Both the position numbers and the translations under genes were made by a program. Below, in pieces: positions 1-10,971 of a DNA stretch of 64,000 nucleotides (the first letter of the stretch is position 1; each line of letters opens with the position of its first letter). The notes under the pieces were generated by a model that was given only the letters and a program-made list of their open reading frames with translations, searched no databases and was not told where the DNA came from. This stretch comes from Polaribacter sp. (GTDB taxonomy: Bacteria > Bacteroidota > Bacteroidia > Flavobacteriales > Flavobacteriaceae). The stretch lies in contig NZ_JAHEHX010000003.1 in NCBI RefSeq assembly GCF_024639685.1, positions 248,001-312,000 on the forward strand, given 5' to 3'.

Positions 1-1887
1 ATATCTACTAGTGATCCTGAAGTTGTTGGACAACTACTTGCCGCAAATACTTATAATGGAATGCTTTTAGGATCAACCCAACAATTTGGTGCAAATTCAC
101 CTATTGCTTTAGCAATAGCAGGAGGTTATCAGAATACCGTGTTTCGATCTACACAGTTTAACAATACTATTAATTTTGATTTAGATAGAATAACTAAAGG
201 TTTATCTGCTAAGACTTATTTAAGTTTTGATTTTTATGATTCTTATAACGCAACAATAGCAAATCAATTTAAAACTTATGAACCAATCTGGGAAGGTAAT
301 AAAATAAGAAGTTTTAATGTTTTTGGTGAAGACCTTAAAGATCAAAGAGAAAATCTTAGTACAAACGATTTTATTTCTCGTTTTGGTTTTTATGGACTAA
401 TAAACTATGATACTACTCTTGCTAAAGATCATTCTTTGAATACAACTTTTTTAGCTTTTTATAATTCTCAAAGACAAAATGATGCTAAGCAAACAGATAT
501 CGATTCTCATTTTGGGTTTCAAACTTCTTATGACTATAAAAAGAGATTATTTATTGATTTAACTGCAACTTATGCAAATTCTTTAAAATTACCAGAAGGA
601 AATAGAGGAGCTTTATCACCTACTGCAGGTATAGCTTATATTTTAAGTGAAAACTCTTTTTTGAAAAACAATAATTTTATTAACTACCTAAAAATAAAGG
701 TATCTGGTGGTGTTATAAAATCTGACAGAGGTATTACTGCTCTAAACAGTGGTGGGTCAGTTAATAATGCTTCTAGTGCTTATTACTTATATGACTCAAA
801 TTACTCTAATGGGAGTAATATTAATTGGGCAGATGGGAACTCTAATAATATACAAACTCTAACACAAGGAGAAAATTTAGACTTAACATTTGAAGAACGT
901 ATTGATTTTAATTTAGGTTTTGAAGCTAATTTAATGAATTCTCTCTTTATAGAGGCTAATTATTTTAAAACCGAATTAGATAAACAAATTACTTTCTTAC
1001 AAGATCAATACCCTTCTTATTATGATGATTTTAGACCATATGTTAATTATAATAAAAATTTATACACTGGTTTTGAGCTAGGTATAAATTATAATAAAAC
1101 TTATGAAGACCTCTCAGTTAGTATGGGTACTAATATTTTATATAGTCAAACAGAAAGATCTAAGATATCCGAGGTTTTTGCCGAAAACTATTTACAAAGA
1201 CAAGGAAGAGAAATTTCTACAATTTTTGGGTTAGTTGATCAAGGGTTTTATTCTGAAGCAGATTTTAACTCAGATGCTAACGGTAATAGAGTTTTAAATA
1301 CTGGTTTGGCTCAACCTCAATTTGGTAATGTTCAACCAGGAGATATAAAATATCAAGATCAAAATGGAGATAATATTATTGATAATGATGATAGAGTAGC
1401 AATAGGGCAATCTAGTAGTCCTTTAACGTTTGCTTTTAATCTTAATTTAAGTTATAAAAGGCTTAGCTTTTTTGTTTTAGCAACAGGACAGTCAGGTTCT
1501 ATGGGTAATAGATTAGATAGTAGCTTTAACCAATATTATTCAGTTGATGGTAATGATAAATATTCAGAAGTTGTATTAGGAAGATGGACACCCGAAACTG
1601 CAGACACAGCTACATTCCCTAGGTTATCATCGGGTACAAATCAGAACAATTTCAGAAATTCTACATTTTGGCTTTATAATAATAACTTTTTTAATATTAG
1701 CCGTGCACAGTTTACTTATGAATTTTCTGATGCTGTATGTAATAATATGGGTGTTGAAGATTTTAGTTTTAACATTTCTGGAACAAATTTATTCGAGATT
1801 TCTAAATATAAAGATATACGTCAATTAAGGATAGGTTCAGATCCTCTGACTAGATCTTTTACTTTGGGATTAAGAATGTCATTTTAA
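1..1887 (+). CDS. SusC-like TonB-dependent outer-membrane receptor, 3' part (5' end outside window)
   Basis: The reading frame is open from base 1, so the gene starts upstream; about 628 residues of the C-terminal part are visible. It would import oligosaccharides through the outer membrane, powered by TonB, in complex with the SusD-like lipoprotein encoded 24 bases downstream. The visible part looks like the beta-barrel of a SusC/RagA receptor: alternating aromatic-rich strands, an insertion with NGDNIIDNDDRVAIG typical of SusC extracellular loops, and the usual C-terminal strand ending LRMSF. The plug domain, signal peptide and promoter are not visible. With the SusD gene it defines the locus as a polysaccharide-utilisation locus. 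The family call is secure; the substrate (ulvan oligosaccharides) is inferred from the neighbours. Confidence 0.93.
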   Translation: MSTSDPEVVGQLLAANTYNGMLLGSTQQFGANSPIALAIAGGYQNTVFRSTQFNNTINFDLDRITKGLSAKTYLSFDFYDSYNATIANQFKTYEPIWEGNKIRSFNVFGEDLKDQRENLSTNDFISRFGFYGLINYDTTLAKDHSLNTTFLAFYNSQRQNDAKQTDIDSHFGFQTSYDYKKRLFIDLTATYANSLKLPEGNRGALSPTAGIAYILSENSFLKNNNFINYLKIKVSGGVIKSDRGITALNSGGSVNNASSAYYLYDSNYSNGSNINWADGNSNNIQTLTQGENLDLTFEERIDFNLGFEANLMNSLFIEANYFKTELDKQITFLQDQYPSYYDDFRPYVNYNKNLYTGFELGINYNKTYEDLSVSMGTNILYSQTERSKISEVFAENYLQRQGREISTIFGLVDQGFYSEADFNSDANGNRVLNTGLAQPQFGNVQPGDIKYQDQNGDNIIDNDDRVAIGQSSSPLTFAFNLNLSYKRLSFFVLATGQSGSMGNRLDSSFNQYYSVDGNDKYSEVVLGRWTPETADTATFPRLSSGTNQNNFRNSTFWLYNNNFFNISRAQFTYEFSDAVCNNMGVEDFSFNISGTNLFEISKYKDIRQLRIGSDPLTRSFTLGLRMSF

Positions 1888-1911
1888 TAAAATTTTTAAA
1901 TTATAAAATAA

Positions 1912-3642
1912 ATGAAAAGTTTAATAAAAAATATATTAATTGTATTTGTTTTTGCAAGTTTTATTGGTTGTGAAATTGAACCAATTGATGAAAACAGATT
2001 AAATTTTGATAATCTTAGTAACTTTCCTGAAAAGGCAGAAGGAATATTATTAAATGGATATACGGGATTAGTTAATCAATACTCCTTTTCAGAAGCAGCT
2101 ACAGATGATGCCATAAATAATAATTTAAATAATAATTATAAGCGCATCGCTTTAGGTGAATTGAATGCACAATTTAATCCTACATCACGTTGGAATAGCT
2201 ATGAACGTGTATTCTGGGTAAATAAATTCTTAGAAATTATAGATCGAGGAGAAACACAATGGAGTCGAGACACATTAACTAATACAATGTTTGAAATGCG
2301 TATGAAAGGAGAGGCTTTGGCATTAAGAGGTTTACATCACTTCTATATCCTCCAAGCTCATGCTGGGATAGGTCAATCTGGAAATTTATTAGGTATTCCT
2401 TATTTTACTGAATTTATTGAAGCAGATGGAAACTTTAATGTCCCTCGTCAATCTTTTGAAGACTCTGTTCAATCTATTATGGCTGATTTTAATGATGCAC
2501 TTAATTTATTACCAACAGATTATGGTTTAAGCCAAGGGCAACTAGATCCATGGTATTCAAATTTAGAAGGTTTTGATTATGATAAATACGGAATAGTAAA
2601 TGATAATTTCTTTGATTTACGTATTTCTGGAAGAATTGTAAAAGCTTTAAAAGCACGTTTAGCACTTTTTGCAGCAAGCCCCTCATTTTTAAATAATCAA
2701 AGTTATTATGAAATGGCAGCAGATGATGCATCTAAGATTTTAAACACAATTGGCGGTGTTGCTGGTTTAGATCCAAATGGTATTGAGTTTTATGCATCTG
2801 ATAATAACATTCAGAGTAGAGAATCCCTTTGGAGAGGCTCTATAGCTGGAAATAGTACTGCTTTTGAAAAAAGAATGTTTCCACCATCAGTAAATGGAAA
2901 TGGTGAAATAAATCCGACTCAAAACTTTGTAGATGCATTTCCTATGTTAGATGGAGCTCCAATAAATGAATCTAATATTTATATTTATGACCCACAAAAC
3001 CCTTATGCAAATAGAGATCCAAGATTAGAAAAATATGTTGTTGTTAATGGTGCTGAATTTGGAGGAGGTATAATTAACACCGGTGTTGGTGGAGGTAACG
3101 ATAGGTTAGATTCTATACCTGGGCAGTCTACAACTACTGGGTATTATCTTAAAAAATTATTGCAACCTGAAGTTAGAATTAATAATGATGGGACAACGCA
3201 AGGTAAAAGACATGCAGACGTATATTTTAGATATACGGAATTGTATTTAATATTAGCAGAAGCAGCTAATGAAATTGACGGTCCAGATCACCAAGTTAAT
3301 GGTATCTCTGCTCGTGATGTAATCGCAGCAATTCGTAATAGAGCTGGAATTTTACAACCAGATAATTACTTAGCATCGATTTCAACAAAAGAAGATATGC
3401 GTAAGCTTATTAGAAATGAACGTCGTTTAGAATTAAGTTTTGAAGGGCATAGATTTTGGGACTTAAGAAGATGGGGGTTACCTCTAAATGAAACAGCTAA
3501 GGGTTATTTTTTTGATGGAAATAATTACTCTGAATTGCCTTCAGTTGAAATTAGAAACTACCAATCATTTGCAACTTATATGCCTATTCCAAATTCGGAG
3601 ATTTTAAAATTTTCTGAACTTGAGCAAAACAATGGATGGTAG
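1912..3642 (+). CDS. SusD/RagB-like glycan-binding lipoprotein
   Basis: This is the surface glycan-binding partner of the SusC transporter encoded just upstream. The 576-residue length is normal for SusD. A lipoprotein signal ends at Cys20 (FASFIGC), followed by an acidic stretch (EIEP) that suits export to the cell surface. The N-terminal half has the helical tetratricopeptide-like pattern of the family. The C-terminal part has the usual signatures, including ELYLILAEAANE, AAIRNRAG, RNERRLELSFEGHRFWDLRRW and the closing PIPNSEI. It is cotranscribed with susC (24-base gap) and followed by a DUF1735-type lipoprotein 38 bases on. Family assignment is certain; ligand specificity cannot be read from the sequence. 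Confidence 0.95.
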   Translation: MKSLIKNILIVFVFASFIGCEIEPIDENRLNFDNLSNFPEKAEGILLNGYTGLVNQYSFSEAATDDAINNNLNNNYKRIALGELNAQFNPTSRWNSYERVFWVNKFLEIIDRGETQWSRDTLTNTMFEMRMKGEALALRGLHHFYILQAHAGIGQSGNLLGIPYFTEFIEADGNFNVPRQSFEDSVQSIMADFNDALNLLPTDYGLSQGQLDPWYSNLEGFDYDKYGIVNDNFFDLRISGRIVKALKARLALFAASPSFLNNQSYYEMAADDASKILNTIGGVAGLDPNGIEFYASDNNIQSRESLWRGSIAGNSTAFEKRMFPPSVNGNGEINPTQNFVDAFPMLDGAPINESNIYIYDPQNPYANRDPRLEKYVVVNGAEFGGGIINTGVGGGNDRLDSIPGQSTTTGYYLKKLLQPEVRINNDGTTQGKRHADVYFRYTELYLILAEAANEIDGPDHQVNGISARDVIAAIRNRAGILQPDNYLASISTKEDMRKLIRNERRLELSFEGHRFWDLRRWGLPLNETAKGYFFDGNNYSELPSVEIRNYQSFATYMPIPNSEILKFSELEQNNGW

Positions 3643-3680
3643 TGTGATTTTTGTAATTTAAAAGAATAAAAGTTTTAGAC

Positions 3681-4850
3681 ATGAAAATAAAATATTTAAT
3701 AATAGCCGTACTTACTTTTGGTTTACTAGCTTGTGAAAATCAGGTAAACGAATTTGATGATTTTGGATCAACTTCAGTATATTTTCCATTTCAAACCCCT
3801 GTAAGAACAATAATACAAGGAAAGTACGATTTAGGATTTAATGATAATGATAATAATGGACGATTTGAAATCGGTGTTACTATGTCAGGAGTTTATAATA
3901 ACTCTGAAGATAGAAAAGTACATTTTGAATTAGCTCCTGAATTGATAGATGCTACAGTCTTAGGGGTAGATACTGTGAATGTAGAGTTATTACCAGCTTC
4001 ATATTACACCATTGAGCAAGAAAGCCCAGTAACAATACCTTCTGGGTCTATAAAAGGCCGTATACCGGTTCAACTTTCAGATGCATTTTTTGATGACCCA
4101 AAATCATTTGCAAAGTTTGAAGAGGTTCATTATGTGATTCCTTTAAAAATTACAAATTATGAAGGACTAGATTCACTCTTAACTGGAGTTCCTGCTGAAG
4201 GCGTTACAAACCCTTTTAAAATAAAAGCAGAAGATTGGGAAACTTTACCTAAAGATTATACTCTTTTTGGTATTAAGTATATGAATAAATATCAAGGTAT
4301 ATATTTGAGACGTGGTGAGGATGCAGTTAAAGGATTTGTAGGATTAGAAACTGTTTTTGCAAATGGAAATCCTACAGAATCAGAAACAAGGGTAATTGAC
4401 AGCTCTTCAGTTTATAGATCTGAGTATGTAGTTGGCGATGATTTACTTCCATTATCAACTGCAGGAAGAAAAGAAGCGAACACTAGTATTGGTGTTAGAA
4501 GATCAGATCCAGATCTTGCTACTAATAATACATTGTCTTTAAAATTAACATTTAATGATAATGAAGAAATTACTGTAACTAATGCTGACCCAAATAGCAC
4601 AGTTTCTGTAATTGGAACAGGAAAGTTTGTTGAAGACGGAGACGAATGGGGAGGAAAAACTAGGGATGTAATTTATTTAGATTTTGAATATCGAGAATTA
4701 GAAGTAGAAGTAACCGAGAAAAGGTTTTTTGGAAGGTTAATTTCAACAACAACAGCAACACTCGATTTATTACATACAGTAAAAGACACCTTAGTTATAA
4801 GAGATAGAGATGTTAAATTTGAAGAATTTACAATTAACTTAGAAAAGTAA
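3681..4850 (+). CDS. DUF1735-type surface lipoprotein, third gene of the susCD operon
   Basis: A 389-residue lipoprotein with a signal ending at Cys18 (TFGLLAC). Its N-terminal half (about residues 25-150) resembles the DUF1735 beta-sandwich common directly downstream of SusD genes, with the phrase YFPFQTPVRT followed by an acidic GFNDNDNNGRFEIGV segment. The C-terminal half is beta-rich and may be a second carbohydrate-binding domain. Such proteins act as accessory surface glycan-binding proteins for the SusCD complex. It lies 38 bases after susD and ends before a strong hairpin terminator, so it closes the susCD operon. The binding role is inferred from position and fold class; no catalytic motif is visible. 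Confidence 0.75.
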   Translation: MKIKYLIIAVLTFGLLACENQVNEFDDFGSTSVYFPFQTPVRTIIQGKYDLGFNDNDNNGRFEIGVTMSGVYNNSEDRKVHFELAPELIDATVLGVDTVNVELLPASYYTIEQESPVTIPSGSIKGRIPVQLSDAFFDDPKSFAKFEEVHYVIPLKITNYEGLDSLLTGVPAEGVTNPFKIKAEDWETLPKDYTLFGIKYMNKYQGIYLRRGEDAVKGFVGLETVFANGNPTESETRVIDSSSVYRSEYVVGDDLLPLSTAGRKEANTSIGVRRSDPDLATNNTLSLKLTFNDNEEITVTNADPNSTVSVIGTGKFVEDGDEWGGKTRDVIYLDFEYRELEVEVTEKRFFGRLISTTTATLDLLHTVKDTLVIRDRDVKFEEFTINLEK

Positions 4851-4872
4851 TAGATAAATTATAATTTATTTT

Positions 4873-4928
4873 AAATCCTAAAAAAAACCTTCATTACATT
4901 TATGAAGGTTTTTTTTAGGATTTTTTTT
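4873..4928 (+). terminator. Strong intrinsic terminator after the susCD operon
   Basis: A perfect 22-bp inverted repeat (arms 4873-4894 and 4902-4923) with a 7-base loop is followed by a run of T. The arms contain CCTTCAT/ATGAAGG. It lies 23 bases after the stop of the DUF1735-type gene, separating susCD from the next transcription unit, which has its own promoter element. Confidence 0.9.
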
Positions 4929-4965
4929 AAATTTATGTTTAATATTTTATTTAAGTTATAAAATT

Positions 4966-5010
4966 CAGGATAGGACAGGATGCAAATTGTTAGTTTTAAT
5001 TCTATATTTA
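4966..5010 (+). promoter_or_regulatory. Composite CAGGATA operator plus -7 promoter element (sulfatase-GH78)
   Basis: CAGGATA at 4966-4972 and CAGGATG at 4976-4982 form a direct repeat with a 10-bp period. After exactly 20 bases comes TATATTTA at 5003-5010, 7 of 8 matches to the Bacteroidota -7 box TAnnTTTG. The start codon is 59 bases further on. The same 45-bp layout recurs at eleven other starts in the window. Confidence 0.85.
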
Positions 5011-5069
5011 TAATTACTTAAATTTTTACAAAAACAATTTATTTATATTAATACTTAAGAGAGTAATTT

Positions 5070-8000
5070 ATGTATAAAAATAATTTTTTAATAGTTTTAT
5101 TTTCTGTAATCTATGGTTTAAACACTTTAAAAGCTCAAAATACTTCAAGTACCAAAAAACCAAATATCATTTTTATTTTAACCGATGACCAACGTTTTGA
5201 CGCCATTGGTTATGCAGGTAATAAATTTGTTCAAACACCAGAAATGGACGATTTAGCAAATAAAGGTACTTACTTTAATTCAGCTATTGTTACTACACCA
5301 ATTTGTGCTGCAAGTAGAACCAGTATTTTAACTGGTTTACACGAAAGAACTCATAACTTTAATTTTCAAACAGGAAATGTTAGAGACGAATACATGGATG
5401 CTTCTTATCCAAGATTGTTAAAAGACAATGGATATTATACAGGTTTTTATGGTAAATATGGTACTAGATATAATGATTTAGACAAGCAGTTTAATGAATA
5501 TGAGTCTTATGATAGAAACAACAGATTTAAAGACAGAAGAGGCTATTATTACAAAACCATAGGAAAAGATACGGTGCACTTAACTAGATATACAGGGCAA
5601 CAAGCCATTGATTTTATAGATAAAAATGCTGATAATAAACAACCTTTCTGTTTATCGTTAAGCTTTAGTGCTCCTCATGCACATGATCCTGCAGAAAAAC
5701 AATATTTCTGGCAAAGTGCTATGGATGCAATGTTAGAAAATACAACCATGCCAAAGCCTGCATTAGCAGATGATAAGTACTTTAATGCACAGCCAGAAAT
5801 TGTTAAAAAAGGATTTAACAGATTTCGTTGGACTTGGAGATACGATAATCCAGAAAAGTACCAACATAGTTTAAAAGGATATTATAGAATGATTTCTGGA
5901 ATAGATGCAGAAATTACTAAAATACGTGCGAAGTTAAAAGAAAAAGGGCAAGATAAAAACACTGTTATCATTGTAATGGGAGACAATGGTTACTTTTTAG
6001 GTGAAAGACAAATGGCCGGAAAATGGTTGATGTATGACAATTCAATAAGAGTACCTTTAATTGTTTTTGATCCTAGAGAAAATAGTCATCAAGACATAGA
6101 TGATATGGTTTTAAACATCGATGTTACACAAACTATTGCAGATTTAGCAGGTGTAAAAGCGCCTATATCTTGGCAAGGAAAAAGTTTAATGCCGATTGTA
6201 AAACAACAAAAGAAATCTATAGAAAGAGATACAATTTTAATAGAACATATTTGGGACTTTAGCAAAATTCCACCAAGTGAGGGAGTGCGTACTAAAAAGT
6301 GGAAGTATTTTAGATATGTAAATGATAAGACTATAGAAGAGTTGTATGATTTAGAAAAAGATCCGCAAGAAATTAAAAACCTTGTTGGGAAAAGAAAATA
6401 CAAAGAGGCTTTAGCAAACTTAAGAGCAAAGACAGAAGAATTAATTCAAAAAAACAGTGATCACTTTAGAGCTGCTCCTTCAGATTTAACAGTAGAATTA
6501 ATTAGAGAACCAACTACAGAGGTAAAAATTTTCGATTTAAAACCAGAATTTGGATGGACTGTTCCCTTAGGAGCAAAATACCAAGGTGCATATCAAATTT
6601 TAGTAGCATCAAACAAAGCAAGTATAGATGCAAATAATGGTGATATTTGGGATAGTGGTAGAGTAGCATCATCAAAATCTACAGATGTAGAATTTACAGG
6701 AAATAAGTTAGAAATAGATAAAACATATTTTTGGAAAGTTAGAATTTGGGACGAAGCAAATCGTTTAGTTGATTATTCTGAGGCGCAACAATTTACAACA
6801 GGTAAAAGTGATGACTACATTATTTCTACAGAAAATAAATATTTAGTAGATAAAGTAAAACCTATTGCTTTTGAGAATAGAGGAGATTTTTACTTTATGG
6901 ATTTTGGTAAAGCTGCTTTTGCAACTATCGACTTTAATTATATAGCCAAAGAACCTCATACATTAACCGTTAGAATTGGTGAAATGTTAGATGATAATGG
7001 GAATGTAAATAGAACACCACCAGCAAAAAGTAACATTCGTTACCAAGAAATTAAGGTGAATGTAACTCCTGAAAAAACAACTTACCAAATAGAAATTAAT
7101 CCGGTTCCAGACAAGCGTATGAAAGGGCCAAGTAAGGCAATTCCTTTACCAGAAGGCTTCCCTGTACTACAACCTTTTAGATATGCTGAAGTAGAGGGCG
7201 CAAAAACTTCATTAAAAGCTTCAGATTTCGAACAATTAAGATACACAGGTTATTGGGAAGATGATGCAAGTAACTTTAGTAGTAACAATAATATTTTAAA
7301 TCAAGTTTGGGATTTTTCTAAATATTCTATCAAAGCAACAACTTTTAACGGGTTGTATGTAGACGGAGATAGAGAGCGTATACCTTATGAGGCAGATGCG
7401 TATTTAAATCAATTAAGCCATTACACTACAGATAGAGAGTTTGCTATTGCTAGAAGAACCATAGAGTATTTTATGGAGCATCCAACATGGCCTACAGAAT
7501 GGCAACAACATGTAGCGTTGTTAATTTATGCAGATTACATGTATACAGGCAACACAGAATTGATAGAACGTTATTATGAAGCTTTAAAGCACAAAACACT
7601 TTTTGAGCTATCAAATGAAGACGGTTTAATTACATCTACAAAAGTAACAGAAGAGTTTATGTATAAGTTAGGTTTTAAACCTGGTTATAAAAAACCGTTA
7701 ACAGATATTGTTGATTGGCCTTCTAAGAATTTTGCGGGTAGTAAAACAAAAGGAGAAAGAGATGGGTTTGTATTTAAACCTTATAGTACTGTGATTAATG
7801 CTTTCTTTTATGAGAACATGAAAATTATGTCTGAGTTTGCTAAATTATTAGGAAAGACACAAGAGGCCTTAGATTTTGAATACAGAGCTGCAAAAGCTAA
7901 AAAAGCAGTAAACGAACAAATGTTTAATAAAGAAAAAGGAATCTATGTAGACGGTATTGGTACAGACCATTCTTCTTTACATGCAAATATGATGCCTTTA

Positions 8001-8603
8001 GCATTTGGTTTGGTTCCAGAAGAGCACTATCAATCTGTAGTAGATTTTGTAAAATCTAGAGGAATGGTTTGTAGTGTTTATGGAGCTCAATTTTTAATGG
8101 ACGGTTTATACAATGCAGGTGAAGAAGATTATGCACTTGAATTATTGGCAAGTAAAGCTAAGAGAAGTTGGTATAATATGATTCGAATAGGATCTACAAT
8201 TTCTTTAGAAGCTTGGGATTATGAGTATAAAGTAAATTTAGATTGGAACCATGCTTGGGGTGCAGCGCCAGCAAATGTAATTCCTAGAGGATTATGGGGT
8301 ATTAAACCTAAAACACCAGGTTTTGGTATTGCTACCATTAAGCCTCAAATGAGTAAATTAAAGTCTAGTGCTATAGAAGTACCAACTGTAAGAGGAACAA
8401 TAAAGGCAAGTTACAAGCACAATGGGCCGAGATTACAAACGTATGAAATTGAAATACCAGGAAATATGGTTGCAGAATTTTCTTTAAACGGTTCTGAAGG
8501 AAAAGAATTTATACACAATGGAAAAAGCGTTCCATCTGCATTTAAAATTGTAAGATTAACGCCGGGTAAACATACCATTCAGTTAAAAATTAATTCTTTT
8601 TAA
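5070..8603 (+). CDS. Bifunctional S1 sulfatase - GH78 alpha-L-rhamnosidase fusion
   Basis: A 1177-residue exported protein with two catalytic parts. The signal peptide ends near NTLKAQ. Residues about 30-480 form an S1 formylglycine sulfatase: ILTDDQR gives metal ligands and CAASR (Cys79) is the CxA/PSR site matured to formylglycine. Residues about 485-1175 form a GH78-type rhamnosidase: a beta-sandwich ([10 protein letters not shown]), then the catalytic barrel with [12 protein letters not shown] (765-776; Glu769 is a candidate acid) and the C-terminal [14 protein letters not shown]. The pairing suggests that sulfate is removed from rhamnose and the sugar is then released by one polypeptide. 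I recall a similar two-module protein in the Formosa agariphila ulvan locus, but this was not checked. It is preceded by its own CAGGATA promoter and followed 125 bases later by a lyase gene. Confidence 0.9.
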   Translation: MYKNNFLIVLFSVIYGLNTLKAQNTSSTKKPNIIFILTDDQRFDAIGYAGNKFVQTPEMDDLANKGTYFNSAIVTTPICAASRTSILTGLHERTHNFNFQTGNVRDEYMDASYPRLLKDNGYYTGFYGKYGTRYNDLDKQFNEYESYDRNNRFKDRRGYYYKTIGKDTVHLTRYTGQQAIDFIDKNADNKQPFCLSLSFSAPHAHDPAEKQYFWQSAMDAMLENTTMPKPALADDKYFNAQPEIVKKGFNRFRWTWRYDNPEKYQHSLKGYYRMISGIDAEITKIRAKLKEKGQDKNTVIIVMGDNGYFLGERQMAGKWLMYDNSIRVPLIVFDPRENSHQDIDDMVLNIDVTQTIADLAGVKAPISWQGKSLMPIVKQQKKSIERDTILIEHIWDFSKIPPSEGVRTKKWKYFRYVNDKTIEELYDLEKDPQEIKNLVGKRKYKEALANLRAKTEELIQKNSDHFRAAPSDLTVELIREPTTEVKIFDLKPEFGWTVPLGAKYQGAYQILVASNKASIDANNGDIWDSGRVASSKSTDVEFTGNKLEIDKTYFWKVRIWDEANRLVDYSEAQQFTTGKSDDYIISTENKYLVDKVKPIAFENRGDFYFMDFGKAAFATIDFNYIAKEPHTLTVRIGEMLDDNGNVNRTPPAKSNIRYQEIKVNVTPEKTTYQIEINPVPDKRMKGPSKAIPLPEGFPVLQPFRYAEVEGAKTSLKASDFEQLRYTGYWEDDASNFSSNNNILNQVWDFSKYSIKATTFNGLYVDGDRERIPYEADAYLNQLSHYTTDREFAIARRTIEYFMEHPTWPTEWQQHVALLIYADYMYTGNTELIERYYEALKHKTLFELSNEDGLITSTKVTEEFMYKLGFKPGYKKPLTDIVDWPSKNFAGSKTKGERDGFVFKPYSTVINAFFYENMKIMSEFAKLLGKTQEALDFEYRAAKAKKAVNEQMFNKEKGIYVDGIGTDHSSLHANMMPLAFGLVPEEHYQSVVDFVKSRGMVCSVYGAQFLMDGLYNAGEEDYALELLASKAKRSWYNMIRIGSTISLEAWDYEYKVNLDWNHAWGAAPANVIPRGLWGIKPKTPGFGIATIKPQMSKLKSSAIEVPTVRGTIKASYKHNGPRLQTYEIEIPGNMVAEFSLNGSEGKEFIHNGKSVPSAFKIVRLTPGKHTIQLKINSF

Positions 8604-8647
8604 GGGGTTATGAATACTACAATCGAGTACATATATAAATTTAATAG

Positions 8648-8678
8648 AAGGTAGTTTTTAACTACCTTTTATTGTTTT
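8648..8678 (+). terminator. Probable intrinsic terminator
   Basis: A perfect 9-bp stem (AAGGTAGTT at 8648-8656, AACTACCTT at 8660-8668) with a 3-base loop is followed by a T-rich tract. It lies 44 bases after the sulfatase-GH78 gene. No CAGGATA element stands before the next gene, so partial read-through into it is possible. Confidence 0.55.
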
Positions 8679-8728
8679 ATAAGCTTAACAAAAAATAAAT
8701 TACTAATTTTAAAAACAACTTTGTAAAT

Positions 8729-10834
8729 ATGGAAAAAGTAATATTCTCTGTTTTATTGATCTGTTTTTTCAATCAAATTCAAGGGCAAACAAAACTAGCT
8801 GTAACCTTAAATGAGGCTACAAAAGTAACCAAGCAAGATGAAGGAGGCTTGTACTTTGCTGGTACAAAAGATGTAAATTACAGATTTGGCAAAAGAATTT
8901 CCCCTCATGGAGATTGTATTGATGTTATAAACGGATATGCATTTGTTACTTGGTATAAAGGAGGTATGGATAAACGTAATTTAATGCTATCCAGAAAAAA
9001 CTTAAATGTAGAAAATTCTCCTTGGATAACCATTCAGTTTCCACATCAACATGTAGGTCAAAGAGGTGAACTTTTAAACGGCACAGGTATTAGAGGAGAC
9101 TCTCATAATACAGCAGCTATTGGAGTAAGCACCATAGACAATACAATTCATATTATTTATGACATGCATGCCTATAGTAAAACTAGTTTGCCTAACGATT
9201 TTTTTAACTACTCTGTTTCTAAAAAAGAAATGGCATTTGTACCAGATAATGAGTTTACATTAGATATTTTTAATGAAAAAAGAAATTATTTAAAGCAAGG
9301 TCAAAACTATGAACGTATGACGTATCCAATGATTCATAGAGCAAATGATGGTAGTTTAATAGCAAGATACAGAAAAGGTGGTTCTGGAAATGGAGATATT
9401 TTATTGTCACATTATGATGGCAACTCTTGGTCTAATAATTGGATTTATCATGAAGGCACTTTAGACTTACCAAATAGAAATAATATGTATGGAGGTGAAC
9501 GTTTTTTAAATGGTAAATTTTACTCAGGTTTTTCTATTCGATATTCTACAAACAATAGTACAAGCACAAGTAATGGATATTCATTGAACAGTGGATTATA
9601 TTATGCGTATACAAACGAAATTCCAAAAAATATTTCCAGTCAATGGTTTGATGTAAATGATAATCCTATTTCGTTACCAATTAAAAATAATATAGATTCT
9701 GCACAAGATCCTGTTCAAATTGCGCAACCAGGAGACGATTTTGGAACAGATACATTTCCGAAATCTGGTTCAGATCCAGCTTGGACCGTCACTGAAAATG
9801 GAGCCATTCATTTTGTGCAAAGAGTTGATGGTATAAATGTACATTATTATAAAAAAGCTGAAGATGCTAATTTTTCTAAAAATGCGGGAGGTTTAATTCC
9901 TAATCCAGATACAAGAGGAGAAGTGTATAGCTATAAAAATCATGTTTTTATGGTGGAACTTTTAAATGGAAAAGTAAACATTAAAACTACCTTAGAAGGA
10001 GAAAATAATTGGAAAATAATCTATTCAGGGCAAGAAACTACTTCGTATAATCATTTTGATGCCTTTGTTGAAAATGATAAACTCTATGTTTATATGATGG
10101 AAGATACTGGGAATAATACTGTAGGAGTAGGAGATAAACGTCCATTATATTTTCAAGAATTTACCTTGTCTGAAGAAGAGGTGCAAGAAGAAGTAGCACC
10201 AACGGTTCTTTTAGAAGCAGAAAATTTTACCACAGCTTCAAGTGATATTCAAATTGGTGCCAGTTCTTCGGCATCAGGAGGTGAATACGTAGATTCTTTT
10301 GCTAGCAACCAATTTTTAGAATATAAATTTACTATCACAGAAGTAGATGAGTACGATATTGTGTTGTTTGTTGCTGTAAGAAATAGAGATGACTCAGTAA
10401 TGGATGTCGAAATAAATGGGCAACTCTATGAGAATTTTTTGGTTGCCAAAACTGGAGATTGGAACATTTATGGAGAAAACAAAATCGAAAATGTGAGTCT
10501 AAACCAAGGAGAAAATGTGATAAGACTTACCCAAAAAAGATCTTTATCTAGTGAGCCGGATAAGATAGAAATTTTCTCTAAATCGGCTTTGAAAGTTAAT
10601 ATTTTTAATTCGAATACTATTGTTGTTTATCCAAACCCAAGTAAAGGTGTTTTTAATGTGAAAAGTCAAATAAAAAAACTAAACTACAAGTTAATGTCTC
10701 CACAAGGTAAAGTATTAGAAAAAAGAGATTTGATTCACAATAAATTAGATTTTGTGAAATATCCAAAAGGTATTTATTTTCTTCAACTAAATTCTGAAGA
10801 TAGTTTTATTGTAAAAAAAATATTGATAAAATAA
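8729..10834 (+). CDS. BNR-propeller ulvan lyase-like protein (PL24/PL25 type) with CBM6-like and T9SS domains
   Basis: A 701-residue secreted protein. After the signal peptide (to IQGQ), residues about 25-480 resemble the BNR-4 seven-bladed propeller of PL24/PL25 ulvan lyases. These cleave the rhamnose-3-sulfate to uronic acid linkage by beta-elimination. GDSHNTAAIGV (His126), HIIYDMHAYS and RYRKGGSGNGDI are candidate active-site segments. Residues about 485-610 look like a CBM6-type domain (starting LEAENF). Residues about 625-701 are a T9SS sorting domain (VYPNPSKG, ending KKILIK), so the enzyme should be secreted or surface-held. It lies 125 bases after the sulfatase-GH78 gene, past a weak terminator. 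I am sure of the overall architecture but less sure of the exact PL family number. Confidence 0.72.
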   Translation: MEKVIFSVLLICFFNQIQGQTKLAVTLNEATKVTKQDEGGLYFAGTKDVNYRFGKRISPHGDCIDVINGYAFVTWYKGGMDKRNLMLSRKNLNVENSPWITIQFPHQHVGQRGELLNGTGIRGDSHNTAAIGVSTIDNTIHIIYDMHAYSKTSLPNDFFNYSVSKKEMAFVPDNEFTLDIFNEKRNYLKQGQNYERMTYPMIHRANDGSLIARYRKGGSGNGDILLSHYDGNSWSNNWIYHEGTLDLPNRNNMYGGERFLNGKFYSGFSIRYSTNNSTSTSNGYSLNSGLYYAYTNEIPKNISSQWFDVNDNPISLPIKNNIDSAQDPVQIAQPGDDFGTDTFPKSGSDPAWTVTENGAIHFVQRVDGINVHYYKKAEDANFSKNAGGLIPNPDTRGEVYSYKNHVFMVELLNGKVNIKTTLEGENNWKIIYSGQETTSYNHFDAFVENDKLYVYMMEDTGNNTVGVGDKRPLYFQEFTLSEEEVQEEVAPTVLLEAENFTTASSDIQIGASSSASGGEYVDSFASNQFLEYKFTITEVDEYDIVLFVAVRNRDDSVMDVEINGQLYENFLVAKTGDWNIYGENKIENVSLNQGENVIRLTQKRSLSSEPDKIEIFSKSALKVNIFNSNTIVVYPNPSKGVFNVKSQIKKLNYKLMSPQGKVLEKRDLIHNKLDFVKYPKGIYFLQLNSEDSFIVKKILIK

Positions 10835-10971
10835 GTTGAGAATTAAAATCTTCACCTTAAGATCCTTTTTGCTAAAATATTATTTAAACGATATAAGGAG
10901 TTAAATTAGAAAAAGCCTTATTTAAAAGATGTATTTTATGAGTAATAATTTTTTCTTAATACGATAAATCC

